Part shown: piece after piece, positions 7,309 through 13,923 of the stretch
How positions within the stretch are numbered: position 1 is the stretch's first letter
Layout: each line of letters begins with the position of its first letter
Assembly (NCBI GenBank): GCA_964460345.1
Contig: CAYWRO010000077.1
Span: 1 to 16,572, forward strand
Direction of reading: 5' to 3'
Length of the DNA: 16,572 nucleotides
DNA from: CAYWRO01 sp964460345
Lineage (GTDB): Bacteria; Planctomycetota; Phycisphaerae; Phycisphaerales; UBA1924
Position numbers and translations under genes: made by a program
Notes under the pieces: model-generated
The model's input: only the letters and a program-made list of their open reading frames with translations
The model's database searches: none
Told to the model about the DNA's origin: nothing

Positions 7309-7537
7309 GGGGATTGCTCCTCAATGGGTTCTGCCGCGCGGCAACACAACCGTCGCGGCCTCGGTCCACGGACAACCAAACCCCACGAGCGCCCGCCTTT
7401 GGGCGTGACGTTGAAGGTACCCGGCGAGTGCACGGGGAGCAAGCATTTTTCGCGAAATATTTCTTGACATCTGGCCCGGGCGGCACACGCTTGGTGTTCC
7501 GGCAGGGGAGTTCCGTGCCGGCGGAGACCGTGGACCG
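7309..7537. promoter_or_regulatory. Divergent intergenic region with an AT-rich palindrome
   Basis: This 229-base spacer separates two divergent genes and should hold both promoters. The only AT-rich island is 7441-7470, containing the perfect palindrome TTTCGCGAAA (7448-7457) and a consensus -35 box TTGACA (7464-7469) facing the plus-strand gene. No good -10 box lies 16-18 bases further on. The minus side carries the AGGAG ribosome site of the dockerin gene. A weak inverted repeat CGCCC/GGGCG lies near 7390-7406. Confidence 0.35.
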
Positions 7538-8851
7538 ATGGCGACCGACGTCACCCTCAGATTGCGGCTGGACGATGTCTACCGTCCGGCGATGGCGACG
7601 GATTCCGGCAGTCAGTTCGAGCGTGAAACGTTGCAGTTGATTGCTGCGCTGCGGGACGATCTGCGCATGCTGGTGGGGACGCTCGAGGGCGATCCGACGA
7701 CCGGGGCGGACCTGCAGCGGCAGCTCGGCCTGGATATGAAGTTGTGCTGGAAGCTGTCCCGGGTGTTGACGGCCGCGGACTCACTGGCGGCGGCTGCGTT
7801 TATTCCCGGGCGCGCGAACATGCGCGACTTGCTGACGGAGTTTGCACGGCGCGATGCGCCGGCTGAGCTCGTCGAGCGGGCGCGGAACCATGCGGAGTCG
7901 TTTGAGGGGCTGATCCGCCGGCATGCGGGGGATCGGCGGACGTTTGACTCGATGGTGAGCCAGTGGCGCGGGGAGGAGACGGAAAAGGTTGATCTGGAGC
8001 AGCGTCGGGCTGCTTTTCGCGCGAACAGCCACCTGTGGGGGGTGCAGGCGGACGTCGGGTTCTGCACGCAGATCATGCAGCGGTCGGCGCGCGAGCCGGA
8101 CATGATGGACGGGGTGGTGCTGACGGGCGAACTGGGGCTGCGGCGCCTGCGGCGGATTCCGACGGCGATGTTCACAAAGTCGATCAGGATCGCGGATTAC
8201 GACGGGGTGGTGCGTCGCGAGCCGCGGATCGTGCCGCTGGACGAGACCGGGCCTGGAGATGTGCCGTTTTCACTGCTGCGCCCGTTCTGCTCAGAGGAGC
8301 TTCCCGACCTTCGGATTGAGCGGCACGGGGACGGCTCGCTGACGGTGAGCCTGCAGCAGAATGCGATCGGACGGGCGGGGAGTGTGGACGTGGTTGCAGG
8401 GTGGGTGCAGCGGTCGTTCGACACGGTGGTGCGTCCGGTGGAGGAACTGCCGAACGTGTATCAGTTCCGAATGGCGTCGCCGTGGAAGGCGGCGGTGTAC
8501 GACCACTTCATCGCGGAGGGCGTGCTCGACGGGGCTGCGGCCCGATCAGCGATCTATGCGGATCGGGTGGCGGCCGCGTCAGCGGAAGCAGCGTGCGGCG
8601 AGGTGAACCTGCTGTGCAGGGACGCGGGTGGGGGGTGGCTGGGACAGGGCCTTGCCGCGGCTTCGACGCCGCTGATGCGCCGGTACAAGGAGATGTTGCG
8701 GCACGTGTTTTCGCGCGCGCAGGAGATCCTGGGCGGAAGTGACGAAGCGTGGAACCCGGAACGGTTCCGCCTGTTTCGCACGGTGGTCGAGTACCCGGTG
8801 ATGTTCTCGCGGATCGTGGTCTCGATCGGGCCGGAGGCGAGGGACGGCTAA
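7538..8851 (+). CDS. Uncharacterised 437-residue protein
   Basis: I do not recognise a named family. It has no signal peptide or membrane segment, so it is probably cytoplasmic. The N-terminal part (about 27-145) is alpha-helical; ADLQRQLGLDMKLCWKLSRVLTAADS (57-82) looks like a winged-helix or HTH-type element ('step into the next helix' spacing around QRQLGLD). Residues 85-150 are Arg/Glu-rich helices. A more mixed alpha/beta region follows (165-330), with GVVLTGELGLRRLRRIPTAMFTKS (192-215) and a strand-rich segment. The C-terminus (370-432) ends RLFRTVVEYPVMFSRIVVSIGPEA. The start is uncertain: the ATG at 7538 has GGAG about 11 bases upstream, while a second ATG at residue 19 repeats the same MATD start and has no ribosome site. 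Its stop overlaps the stop of the convergent anti-sigma gene by 4 bases. A DNA-binding regulator is possible but not shown. Confidence 0.8.
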   Translation: MATDVTLRLRLDDVYRPAMATDSGSQFERETLQLIAALRDDLRMLVGTLEGDPTTGADLQRQLGLDMKLCWKLSRVLTAADSLAAAAFIPGRANMRDLLTEFARRDAPAELVERARNHAESFEGLIRRHAGDRRTFDSMVSQWRGEETEKVDLEQRRAAFRANSHLWGVQADVGFCTQIMQRSAREPDMMDGVVLTGELGLRRLRRIPTAMFTKSIRIADYDGVVRREPRIVPLDETGPGDVPFSLLRPFCSEELPDLRIERHGDGSLTVSLQQNAIGRAGSVDVVAGWVQRSFDTVVRPVEELPNVYQFRMASPWKAAVYDHFIAEGVLDGAAARSAIYADRVAAASAEAACGEVNLLCRDAGGGWLGQGLAAASTPLMRRYKEMLRHVFSRAQEILGGSDEAWNPERFRLFRTVVEYPVMFSRIVVSIGPEARDG

Positions 8852-10053
8852 TCGAGTGTTTCGACGAGGACGGGGACGCGGATCTTTCTTTCCCAGGCGC
8901 TCGGCGGTTGGTCCCACCAGAAGATGGTGCGCGGGTCGAGGATCGGCTCGGTGGGGACGGCGTTCGGGAGTTCGATGAACTCCGCCACCTGAAAGCGGTC
9001 GCGCGTGAGTGCGCGGCGGAGGGACTCGAGCGTGGTGGCGCTGTCGGGGAGTTGCAGCTCGTACGCGGCGGCAAGTCGCCCGGTTGGGGGCTGGAAATCG
9101 GGGAGGTCGCGCGAGCGCGGCGGTGCGCCGGGCGTGGTGGCCGCGGGATCGCCGGCGATCGTGGGGGGATTTGAGCCCGGCCGCGGTGCTGGGCTGGGGC
9201 GAGCGGTGGACTCGGCCATGGCGACGTAGATGGGCGTGCTGAACTCGGCGGAGAGCGTTCGCCAGAGGACGCCTTCGCGCTGGGCCTGGCGGCGAAGATT
9301 CTCAATGCGAGCGAGCGCGAGGTCCGTGCTGCCGACGCGGACGCGCACGGCCAGGCGGCCTTCGCGCGCAAGAGCAAGGGCGCGCTGGCCGTCCATGCCC
9401 GCCGCGGCGGGAAGCGGATCCAGGTCGGGATCCAGGGGCTCCTCGCCGGGCTGGTCGGTCGAGGCGAGCGCATCGGTTGGGTCCGTGGATTCGATCTGGG
9501 GCTCGTCGCTGAGCGCGACCTGGGGATCCTGGCGATCGAGGGGATCGCGTCGCTCGGTGATGGTCGGGGCCGGGTCGTCGTTGTTGGCGATGCGGACGGG
9601 CTGGGAGATCTCCGCGACGATTGCGAGGATGCCCCAGAGGAGGACGCCGGCCGCCAGGGAGAAACCCGCGGCGACTGCAAGGCCGCGGGCGAGCGTGCTG
9701 GAGGTGAGAAGGTCGGCGATGCTGGCCAGAACGCCGGGGCGGCGGTGAGGCTTGTAGGTGGAGACCCGCAGGGTGGTGACCTCCGGCTCGACGATGTCGG
9801 TGAGCGGATGGTCACGGCTGGCCATGGTGGCCGCCGCGGCGACGAGGCCGGCCGGTGCGCGGGGAGGCTCCATGGAGGCGAGGGCCCGGCGATCGACGTG
9901 CATCGCGTCGACCAGACGGAGCAGGTCGGGGCGCGACGCGGCGAGGGCGGCCCGCACAACCTGGGCACGGGCCTCGGGGAGGGCGTGCTCGACCAGGTCG
10001 AGGATGTCATCCTCGGTGATTCCCGTAGGCAGGTTGTGGAGGGGGTTGATCAC
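8848..10053 (-). CDS. Probable membrane anti-sigma factor partner
   Basis: A 401-residue protein from a GTG start (10051-10053) with no strong Shine-Dalgarno. Residues 1-75 (DDILDLVEHALPEARAQVV…AMHVDRRALASM) resemble the helical cytoplasmic sigma-binding part seen in planctomycete anti-sigma proteins. A single membrane segment at about 122-148 (ARGLAVAAGFSLAAGVLLWGILAIV) follows. Residues 150-240 are acidic, Pro-rich and probably disordered. Residues 241-400 form a periplasmic region with a conserved-looking segment (RALALAREGRLAVRVRVGSTDLALARIENL) and a C-terminal part that ends PVLVETLD. It has no Cys at all, so the zinc-binding HxxxCxxC motif of ZAS anti-sigma factors is absent. The gene starts 64 bases after the ECF sigma gene on the same strand, the usual order. 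The role is inferred mainly from that context and the single-pass topology. Confidence 0.65.
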   Translation of the reverse strand: MINPLHNLPTGITEDDILDLVEHALPEARAQVVRAALAASRPDLLRLVDAMHVDRRALASMEPPRAPAGLVAAAATMASRDHPLTDIVEPEVTTLRVSTYKPHRRPGVLASIADLLTSSTLARGLAVAAGFSLAAGVLLWGILAIVAEISQPVRIANNDDPAPTITERRDPLDRQDPQVALSDEPQIESTDPTDALASTDQPGEEPLDPDLDPLPAAAGMDGQRALALAREGRLAVRVRVGSTDLALARIENLRRQAQREGVLWRTLSAEFSTPIYVAMAESTARPSPAPRPGSNPPTIAGDPAATTPGAPPRSRDLPDFQPPTGRLAAAYELQLPDSATTLESLRRALTRDRFQVAEFIELPNAVPTEPILDPRTIFWWDQPPSAWERKIRVPVLVETLD

Positions 10054-10117
10054 GACTGGGGATCCGGTGGGGTTATCCGGGCGTTGGTGAGGTCAGGGAA
10101 GGTCCGTGCCAGGGTTA

Positions 10118-10798
10118 TCACTGGGGGTGTCCTGCTTGCTCTTCAAGGGCTTTCCTCAGGGCGGCCCTTGCTCGGAAAAGGCGGCTCTTGACGGTTCCAA
10201 CGGCGACCTCCAGGACCGCCGCGATCTGTTCGTAGTCGAGCTCCTGCATGTCCCGGAGGATGAGGATTGCTCTCTGATCGGGCTCCAGGGCTGCCAGAGC
10301 CCCCGCTACGCGCTCGCGCAGCTCTTCCTTTTGGACGCGTGAGGCAATGTCGGGTTCCCGGGCCTGCTCGAACGGGGCGGGCTGGGTGGGACGGCCGGGC
10401 GCGGCCCTGGGCCCCCTGGAATGGGTGGAAGCCGGCGGGGAGGCGAGCCCCTCTAGCGAGGCATGGCGGCGGAGCTTCTGGGCTCGGAGGTGGGAGAGGG
10501 TGACGTTCATGGCGATGCGAATCATCCAGGTGCTGAGGGCGGCGCGGCCGTCCCAGGAGGAGAGGCCCTGGATGACCTTCACCATGGTGTCCTGCGTGAG
10601 GTCCGCGGCGGTGTCGGGGTTGGCGACCATGCGGAGACAGACGGCGTAGAGCCGGTCCTGGTAGCGGGTGAGGAGGGTGGAGAGGGCGTCGGGGTCGCCG
10701 GATTGGATGGCGGCGACGAGATCGGCGTCGGGGAGGGTGGGGGGCTCTGGCGCGGCTGCGCGAGGTTGGTCGGGTTGACGCGCTGGGCGAGCGGTCAT
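10118..10798 (-). CDS. ECF-type RNA polymerase sigma factor
   Basis: 226 residues from the ATG at 10796-10798. Region 2 covers about 37-112 (DALSTLLTRYQDRLYAVCLRMV, then AADLTQDTMVKVIQGLSSWDGRAALSTWMIRIAMN), with the D-TQD-x-M-V-K core-binding helix and the W-x-x-RIA-x-N element that contacts the -10 box. A long linker of about 45 residues (113-158), rich in Pro, Ser and Arg, replaces region 3. Region 4 (about 164-218) has LEPDQRAILILRDMQELDYEQIAAVLEVAVGTVKSRLFRARAALRKAL, a full helix-turn-helix that reads the -35 box. An in-frame extension upstream (to 10879) runs into the divergent mntA start and is unlikely. There is no Shine-Dalgarno at the chosen ATG; TACCAT 7 bases upstream may be a -10 box for a leaderless transcript. 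It is followed by a probable anti-sigma gene, so it likely serves an envelope or surface stress response. Confidence 0.9.
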   Translation of the reverse strand: MTARPARQPDQPRAAAPEPPTLPDADLVAAIQSGDPDALSTLLTRYQDRLYAVCLRMVANPDTAADLTQDTMVKVIQGLSSWDGRAALSTWMIRIAMNVTLSHLRAQKLRRHASLEGLASPPASTHSRGPRAAPGRPTQPAPFEQAREPDIASRVQKEELRERVAGALAALEPDQRAILILRDMQELDYEQIAAVLEVAVGTVKSRLFRARAALRKALEEQAGHPQ

Positions 10799-10864
10799 GG
10801 GCGCGATGGTATCAAAATGGGCGTGGGGGCATTGAGGCGCGGGCGCATCGAGAAGGGTGTGTCG

Positions 10865-10878
10865 TAGAATGAGCAACA
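10865..10878 (+). promoter_or_regulatory. Possible -10 box giving a leaderless mntA transcript
   Basis: TAGAAT (10865-10870) matches a -10 box in 5 of 6 bases and ends 8 bases before the mntA ATG. There is no ribosome binding site in between (GAGCAACA), so transcription would start at or next to the start codon. No clear -35 box is visible. Confidence 0.4.
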
Positions 10879-11190
10879 ATGACCGATCTGGTTCGTTCCA
10901 ATCTGGGCAGAATCGAAGAACTGTGCCGGCGTCACAAGGTGCGGCGGCTGTTTCTCATCGGTTCCGCGGTGGATGGGACGTTTGATCCCGAGCGGAGCGA
11001 TGTCGATTTTCTGGTGGAGTTTGAGCCGCATGAGCGGCAGGGGCGGGATGATGTGTACTTCCTGCTGCTGGAGGATTTGCAGCAAGTGCTGAATCGCAAA
11101 GTCGATCTCATCGAGCGCCACTGCGTGAAAAACCCGGTTGTTCGCGCCTCGATAGAGCAGTCGAAGGTGCCGTTGTATGCCGCGGCGTGA
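10879..11190 (+). CDS. mntA: MntA-like nucleotidyltransferase antitoxin (type VII toxin-antitoxin)
   Basis: 103 residues, the normal size for a minimal nucleotidyltransferase (MNT) antitoxin. It shows LFLIGSAVDGTFDPERSDVDFLVEFEP (24-50), the G-S-x11-D-x-D active-site signature with metal-binding D41 and D43, and a third acidic residue in KVDLIER (D76). MNT antitoxins in this family use ATP to place AMP on a conserved Tyr of their HepT partner and so block its RNase activity. The next gene, hepT, overlaps it by 14 bases, which makes the pairing very likely. The start has no Shine-Dalgarno but has TAGAAT 8 bases upstream. The GS-to-DxD spacing is 11 residues where MntA of Shewanella has 10; that lies within family range. 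It diverges from the ECF sigma gene. Confidence 0.88.
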   Translation: MTDLVRSNLGRIEELCRRHKVRRLFLIGSAVDGTFDPERSDVDFLVEFEPHERQGRDDVYFLLLEDLQQVLNRKVDLIERHCVKNPVVRASIEQSKVPLYAAA

Positions 11191-11554
11191 GCCGGCCGCC
11201 TACGTCTGGGACGTGCTTAACGCTTGCCAAAAGATTGAGCGGGGCATGGCGGGGCTGGATCGCGAGCGGTATTTGGCGGACGAGATGAACCGCTATGCGT
11301 TCGAGCGGCTGCTCATGATCGTCGGCGAAGCGATAACGCAACTGGACAAGCACGACTCAGACATGGCGGCGGAACTCGGCGATGTGACGCGCATCGTCGG
11401 GTTTCGGAACGTTCTTGTGCATGACTACTGGAAACTTGATCACGGGAAGGTGTGGGACGTCCTGGCCGTGCAACTGCCACCGCTGCGAGATGCCGCGGAG
11501 AAGGTCTGGTCTCGCTTCTCGCACCTGTACGAAGAGGAACCGCCTGCCCCATGA
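11177..11554 (+). CDS. hepT: HepT-like HEPN-domain RNase toxin (DUF86, type VII toxin-antitoxin)
   Basis: 125 residues, all alpha-helical in character. The HEPN signature R-x4-H-x-Y is present as RNVLVHDYW (R77, H82, Y84), the catalytic motif of HepT RNases; Y84 is the expected site of adenylylation by the antitoxin. The YAFERLLMIVGEAITQL stretch (40-56) is also typical of DUF86 proteins. A GAAGG ribosome site lies about 9 bases before the ATG at 11177, inside mntA. Its stop overlaps the purB start (ATGA at 11551-11554), so translation of the lyase is probably coupled to that of the toxin. The toxin would cleave cellular RNA, probably tRNA in related systems, unless modified. The active-site residues look intact, so the pair should be functional. 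Confidence 0.88.
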   Translation: MPRREPAAYVWDVLNACQKIERGMAGLDRERYLADEMNRYAFERLLMIVGEAITQLDKHDSDMAAELGDVTRIVGFRNVLVHDYWKLDHGKVWDVLAVQLPPLRDAAEKVWSRFSHLYEEEPPAP

Positions 11555-13203
11555 CGAACCCTTACGACACGTACACGTCTCCTCTCGCCACGCGGAATGC
11601 CAGCCCGGAGATGCTCCGGATCTGGTCGCCGCGGCACAAGTTCACGCTGTGGCGGAAGATCTGGCTGGCGGTGGCCAAGTCGCAGAAGGAGTGCGGGCTG
11701 CCGATTACGGATGAGCAGATTGCGGAGCTTGAGGCGCACGTCGAGGTGACGGATGAGGACATCCGGCGGGCGGAGGAGCATGAGGGGCGGTTGCGGCACG
11801 ATGTGATGGCGCATGTGCACGCGTATGGGGATGTTTGTCCGAAGGCGAAGGGGATTATTCATCTGGGGATGACGAGCCAGGATGTGGTGTGCAACGCGGA
11901 CCTTCTTTTGCTGCATGCCGCGTTTGCTCTCGTCTTCGACAAAGCCGATCGCGCAGTGATCGCTTTGAGTGATTTCGCTCGGCGCCACCAAGCCGTTCCG
12001 ACACTCGGGTTCACACACTATCAGCCGGCGCAACCGACGACGGTGGGGCGGCGTGCTGTGGGCTGGGCACATGAGTTGTACTTGATCATGCCTTGGCTTT
12101 ATGAACAGTTCGGGGAGAAGCCACGACTGCGCGGCTTCCGCGGTGCCACCGGGACACAGGCGTCGTTCCTTTCACTCTTCGATAACAACACGGCGAAGGT
12201 GGAGCGGTTTGAGGCATTGGCGCTGTGGAACCTTCTGACCGAGTTCGGCTACGCAGAAGGGGACTTCGACGAGCACAACGAGATGCTGCAACACTTTTCC
12301 GGAGCGTTTCAAGAGGTCATCGGAAGCGGCATCAATGAGTTGACCAGATCTCTGGGCGACGAGGACGACGACGCTACGAGATCATCGCTGGAGGACGTGA
12401 AGTGGGATGAGCAGCACTTCATCGGCATGAACACGTTCGAACTGACTGGGCAGACGTACCCGCGCGTGTACGACGCGATGATTCTCAGCAGCCTGGGCGG
12501 GATTGCCGCCGTACTTCACAAAATCGCCACGGACATCCGCCTCCTCTCCAACCGCAAGGAACTTGACGAGCCCTTCGGCAAGAGCCAGATCGGCTCCTCC
12601 GCGATGCCCTACAAGCGAAATCCGATGCGGTGTGAGCGGATTTGCGGCCTCGCACGCTTCGTGATGAACCTGGTCGGCAACGCCTACGACACCGCGGCGA
12701 CGCAGTGGCTCGAGCGCACGCTCGACGACTCTTCCAACCGCCGCCTCTCCCTCCCCGAGGCTTTCCTCGCCCTCGACGGCGCGCTTGACCTCATGCACAA
12801 CGTCGCCAGCGGCCTGGAAGTCCACGAAGCCATGGTGCGCCGCAACCTCATGGCCGAACTGCCGTTCCTGGCGACGGAAAACATCTTGATGGCCGCGGTG
12901 AAGGTGGGCGGGGACCGGCAGGATCTGCACGAGCGCATCCGTGTGCACTCGCAGGAGGCGGGGCGGCGCGTGAAGGACGAAGGTCTCGACAACGACCTCA
13001 TCGATCGCCTGAAGGCCGACCCGGCGTTCGCGCCGCCGGCGCTCAAGCACGCCCTGAACTGGGACGATCTGCTGGACCCGATGAAGTACGTGGGAAGGTC
13101 GGTTGAGCAGACGGAGCGCTTCATCTGCGAGGTTGTTGAGCCGCTGCGGGAGCAGTACGGGGATCATCTGAAGACGCTTGGGGGGAGTGAGCCACGGGTT
13201 TAG
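11551..13203 (+). CDS. purB: Adenylosuccinate lyase
   Basis: 550 residues from the ATG at 11551, which overlaps the hepT stop; AGAGGA lies about 12 bases upstream. An in-frame GTG/ATG further up is the hepT region in another frame and is not used. The enzyme removes fumarate from SAICAR and from adenylosuccinate, giving AICAR and AMP in purine synthesis; it is a cytoplasmic homotetramer. Visible motifs: SPLATRNASPEM (10-21), RHDVMAHVHAYG (82-93) with the family His, GMTSQDVVCNA (106-116), THYQPAQPTT (155-164) with the catalytic His156, TGTQASFLSLF (200-210), and the flexible signature loop GSSAMPYKRNPMRCERI (348-364) with the catalytic Ser. The sequence is closest in style to the eukaryote-like long form. 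An insertion of about 62 residues (roughly 225-286, with FDEHNEMLQHFSGAFQEV and GDEDDDATRSS) sits before ELTGQTYPR. The wobble position changes from G/T-rich to C-rich in the middle of the gene. Confidence 0.95.
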   Translation: MTNPYDTYTSPLATRNASPEMLRIWSPRHKFTLWRKIWLAVAKSQKECGLPITDEQIAELEAHVEVTDEDIRRAEEHEGRLRHDVMAHVHAYGDVCPKAKGIIHLGMTSQDVVCNADLLLLHAAFALVFDKADRAVIALSDFARRHQAVPTLGFTHYQPAQPTTVGRRAVGWAHELYLIMPWLYEQFGEKPRLRGFRGATGTQASFLSLFDNNTAKVERFEALALWNLLTEFGYAEGDFDEHNEMLQHFSGAFQEVIGSGINELTRSLGDEDDDATRSSLEDVKWDEQHFIGMNTFELTGQTYPRVYDAMILSSLGGIAAVLHKIATDIRLLSNRKELDEPFGKSQIGSSAMPYKRNPMRCERICGLARFVMNLVGNAYDTAATQWLERTLDDSSNRRLSLPEAFLALDGALDLMHNVASGLEVHEAMVRRNLMAELPFLATENILMAAVKVGGDRQDLHERIRVHSQEAGRRVKDEGLDNDLIDRLKADPAFAPPALKHALNWDDLLDPMKYVGRSVEQTERFICEVVEPLREQYGDHLKTLGGSEPRV

Positions 13204-13232
13204 GAGTGCAGAGTGCACAGTGATGAGTGCAC
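13204..13232. repeat. Short GAGTGCA repeat cluster between purB and the DinB-like gene
   Basis: GAGTGCA occurs three times in 28 bases (13204-13210, 13211-13217, 13225-13231), and two of the copies extend to the palindrome GTGCAC. It sits just after the purB stop. It could be a degenerate intergenic repeat or a binding site; no hairpin with a T-run is seen. Confidence 0.45.
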
Positions 13233-13298
13233 AACGGAGTTTCGTTGCGACTGCTGTCTCGATGTGCTTCACAGCGCTCCGCCAGCGTACCGTTGGCC

Positions 13299-13841
13299 AT
13301 GTCCGATATCGCGCGGCCGCTGCAGATTCTGGAGGCGACGCCCGCCACGCTTCGGGCGTGGCTGGGTGGACTTGATGATGGTTGGGTGACGGCTGATTAC
13401 GGGGAGGGGACGTTCAGCCCGTACAACGTCGTGGGGCACCTGATCATTGGTGAGCGCGTGGATTGGGTGCCGCGGGCGCGGATCATCTTGGAGCATGGGG
13501 CGGGGCGGGCGTTCGATCCGTTTCCGCATCGGGCGACGATTGAGCCGGAGAGCGGGCAGTCGATGGGGGAGTTGCTGGAGGAGTTCACGCGGCTGCGGGC
13601 GGAGAACCTGGCGACGCTGCGCGGGATGGGGTTAACTGCCGAGACGCTCGCCCGCCGCGGCGTCCATCCGGAGTTGGGGCTGGTGACGCTGGAGAACCTG
13701 ATCTGGACGTGGGCCTCGCACGATGTGCACCACATCGGGCAGATCGCGAAGGGGTTGGCGTGGCAGTGCCGGGAGAGGATCGGGCCGTGGCGGGCGTATC
13801 TCGGGATTTTGAAATGGGTGCCGGGGGGAGTTGAAGGTTGA
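13299..13841 (+). CDS. DinB-family putative metal-dependent enzyme
   Basis: 180 residues from the ATG at 13299. The DinB/YfiT superfamily is a four-helix bundle that binds a divalent metal through three His residues; members include thiol transferases and damage-inducible proteins. The pattern is present: H47 in VVGHLIIGERVDW, and H141 plus H145 in WASHDVHHIGQIAKGL, the family's H-x3-H-x-GQ motif. The N-terminal helix (ATLRAWLGGLDDGW) and the central helix (ELLEEFTRLRAENLATLRGM) fit the bundle. In-frame starts at 13227 would add 24 unrelated residues through the repeat cluster and were rejected; the ribosome site at 13299 is weak. It lies 95 bases after purB and may be the last gene of the mntA-hepT-purB run. 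Substrate unknown. Confidence 0.8.
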   Translation: MSDIARPLQILEATPATLRAWLGGLDDGWVTADYGEGTFSPYNVVGHLIIGERVDWVPRARIILEHGAGRAFDPFPHRATIEPESGQSMGELLEEFTRLRAENLATLRGMGLTAETLARRGVHPELGLVTLENLIWTWASHDVHHIGQIAKGLAWQCRERIGPWRAYLGILKWVPGGVEG

Positions 13842-13923
13842 ACGTGGGCAGCGGACAACGCTGAGACGTGCAGGCTCAGGCGGGGATGCCCGGTCTGCCG
13901 CCAGGCCTTGTCACACGCCGGTT
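13842..13923. other. Convergent gap between the DinB-like gene and the second dockerin gene
   Basis: The two genes converge across 82 bases. No intrinsic terminator with a T-run or stable hairpin could be found by eye. Confidence 0.4.

Noticed and set aside
10799..10879. N-terminal extension of the sigma factor up to 10879
   Set aside because: It would overlap the divergent mntA start, and the added 27 residues do not look like sigma sequence.
11452..11550. Upstream in-frame extension of purB
   Set aside because: It lies inside hepT in another frame; the ATG at 11551 matches the start of PurB homology and the ATGA overlap.
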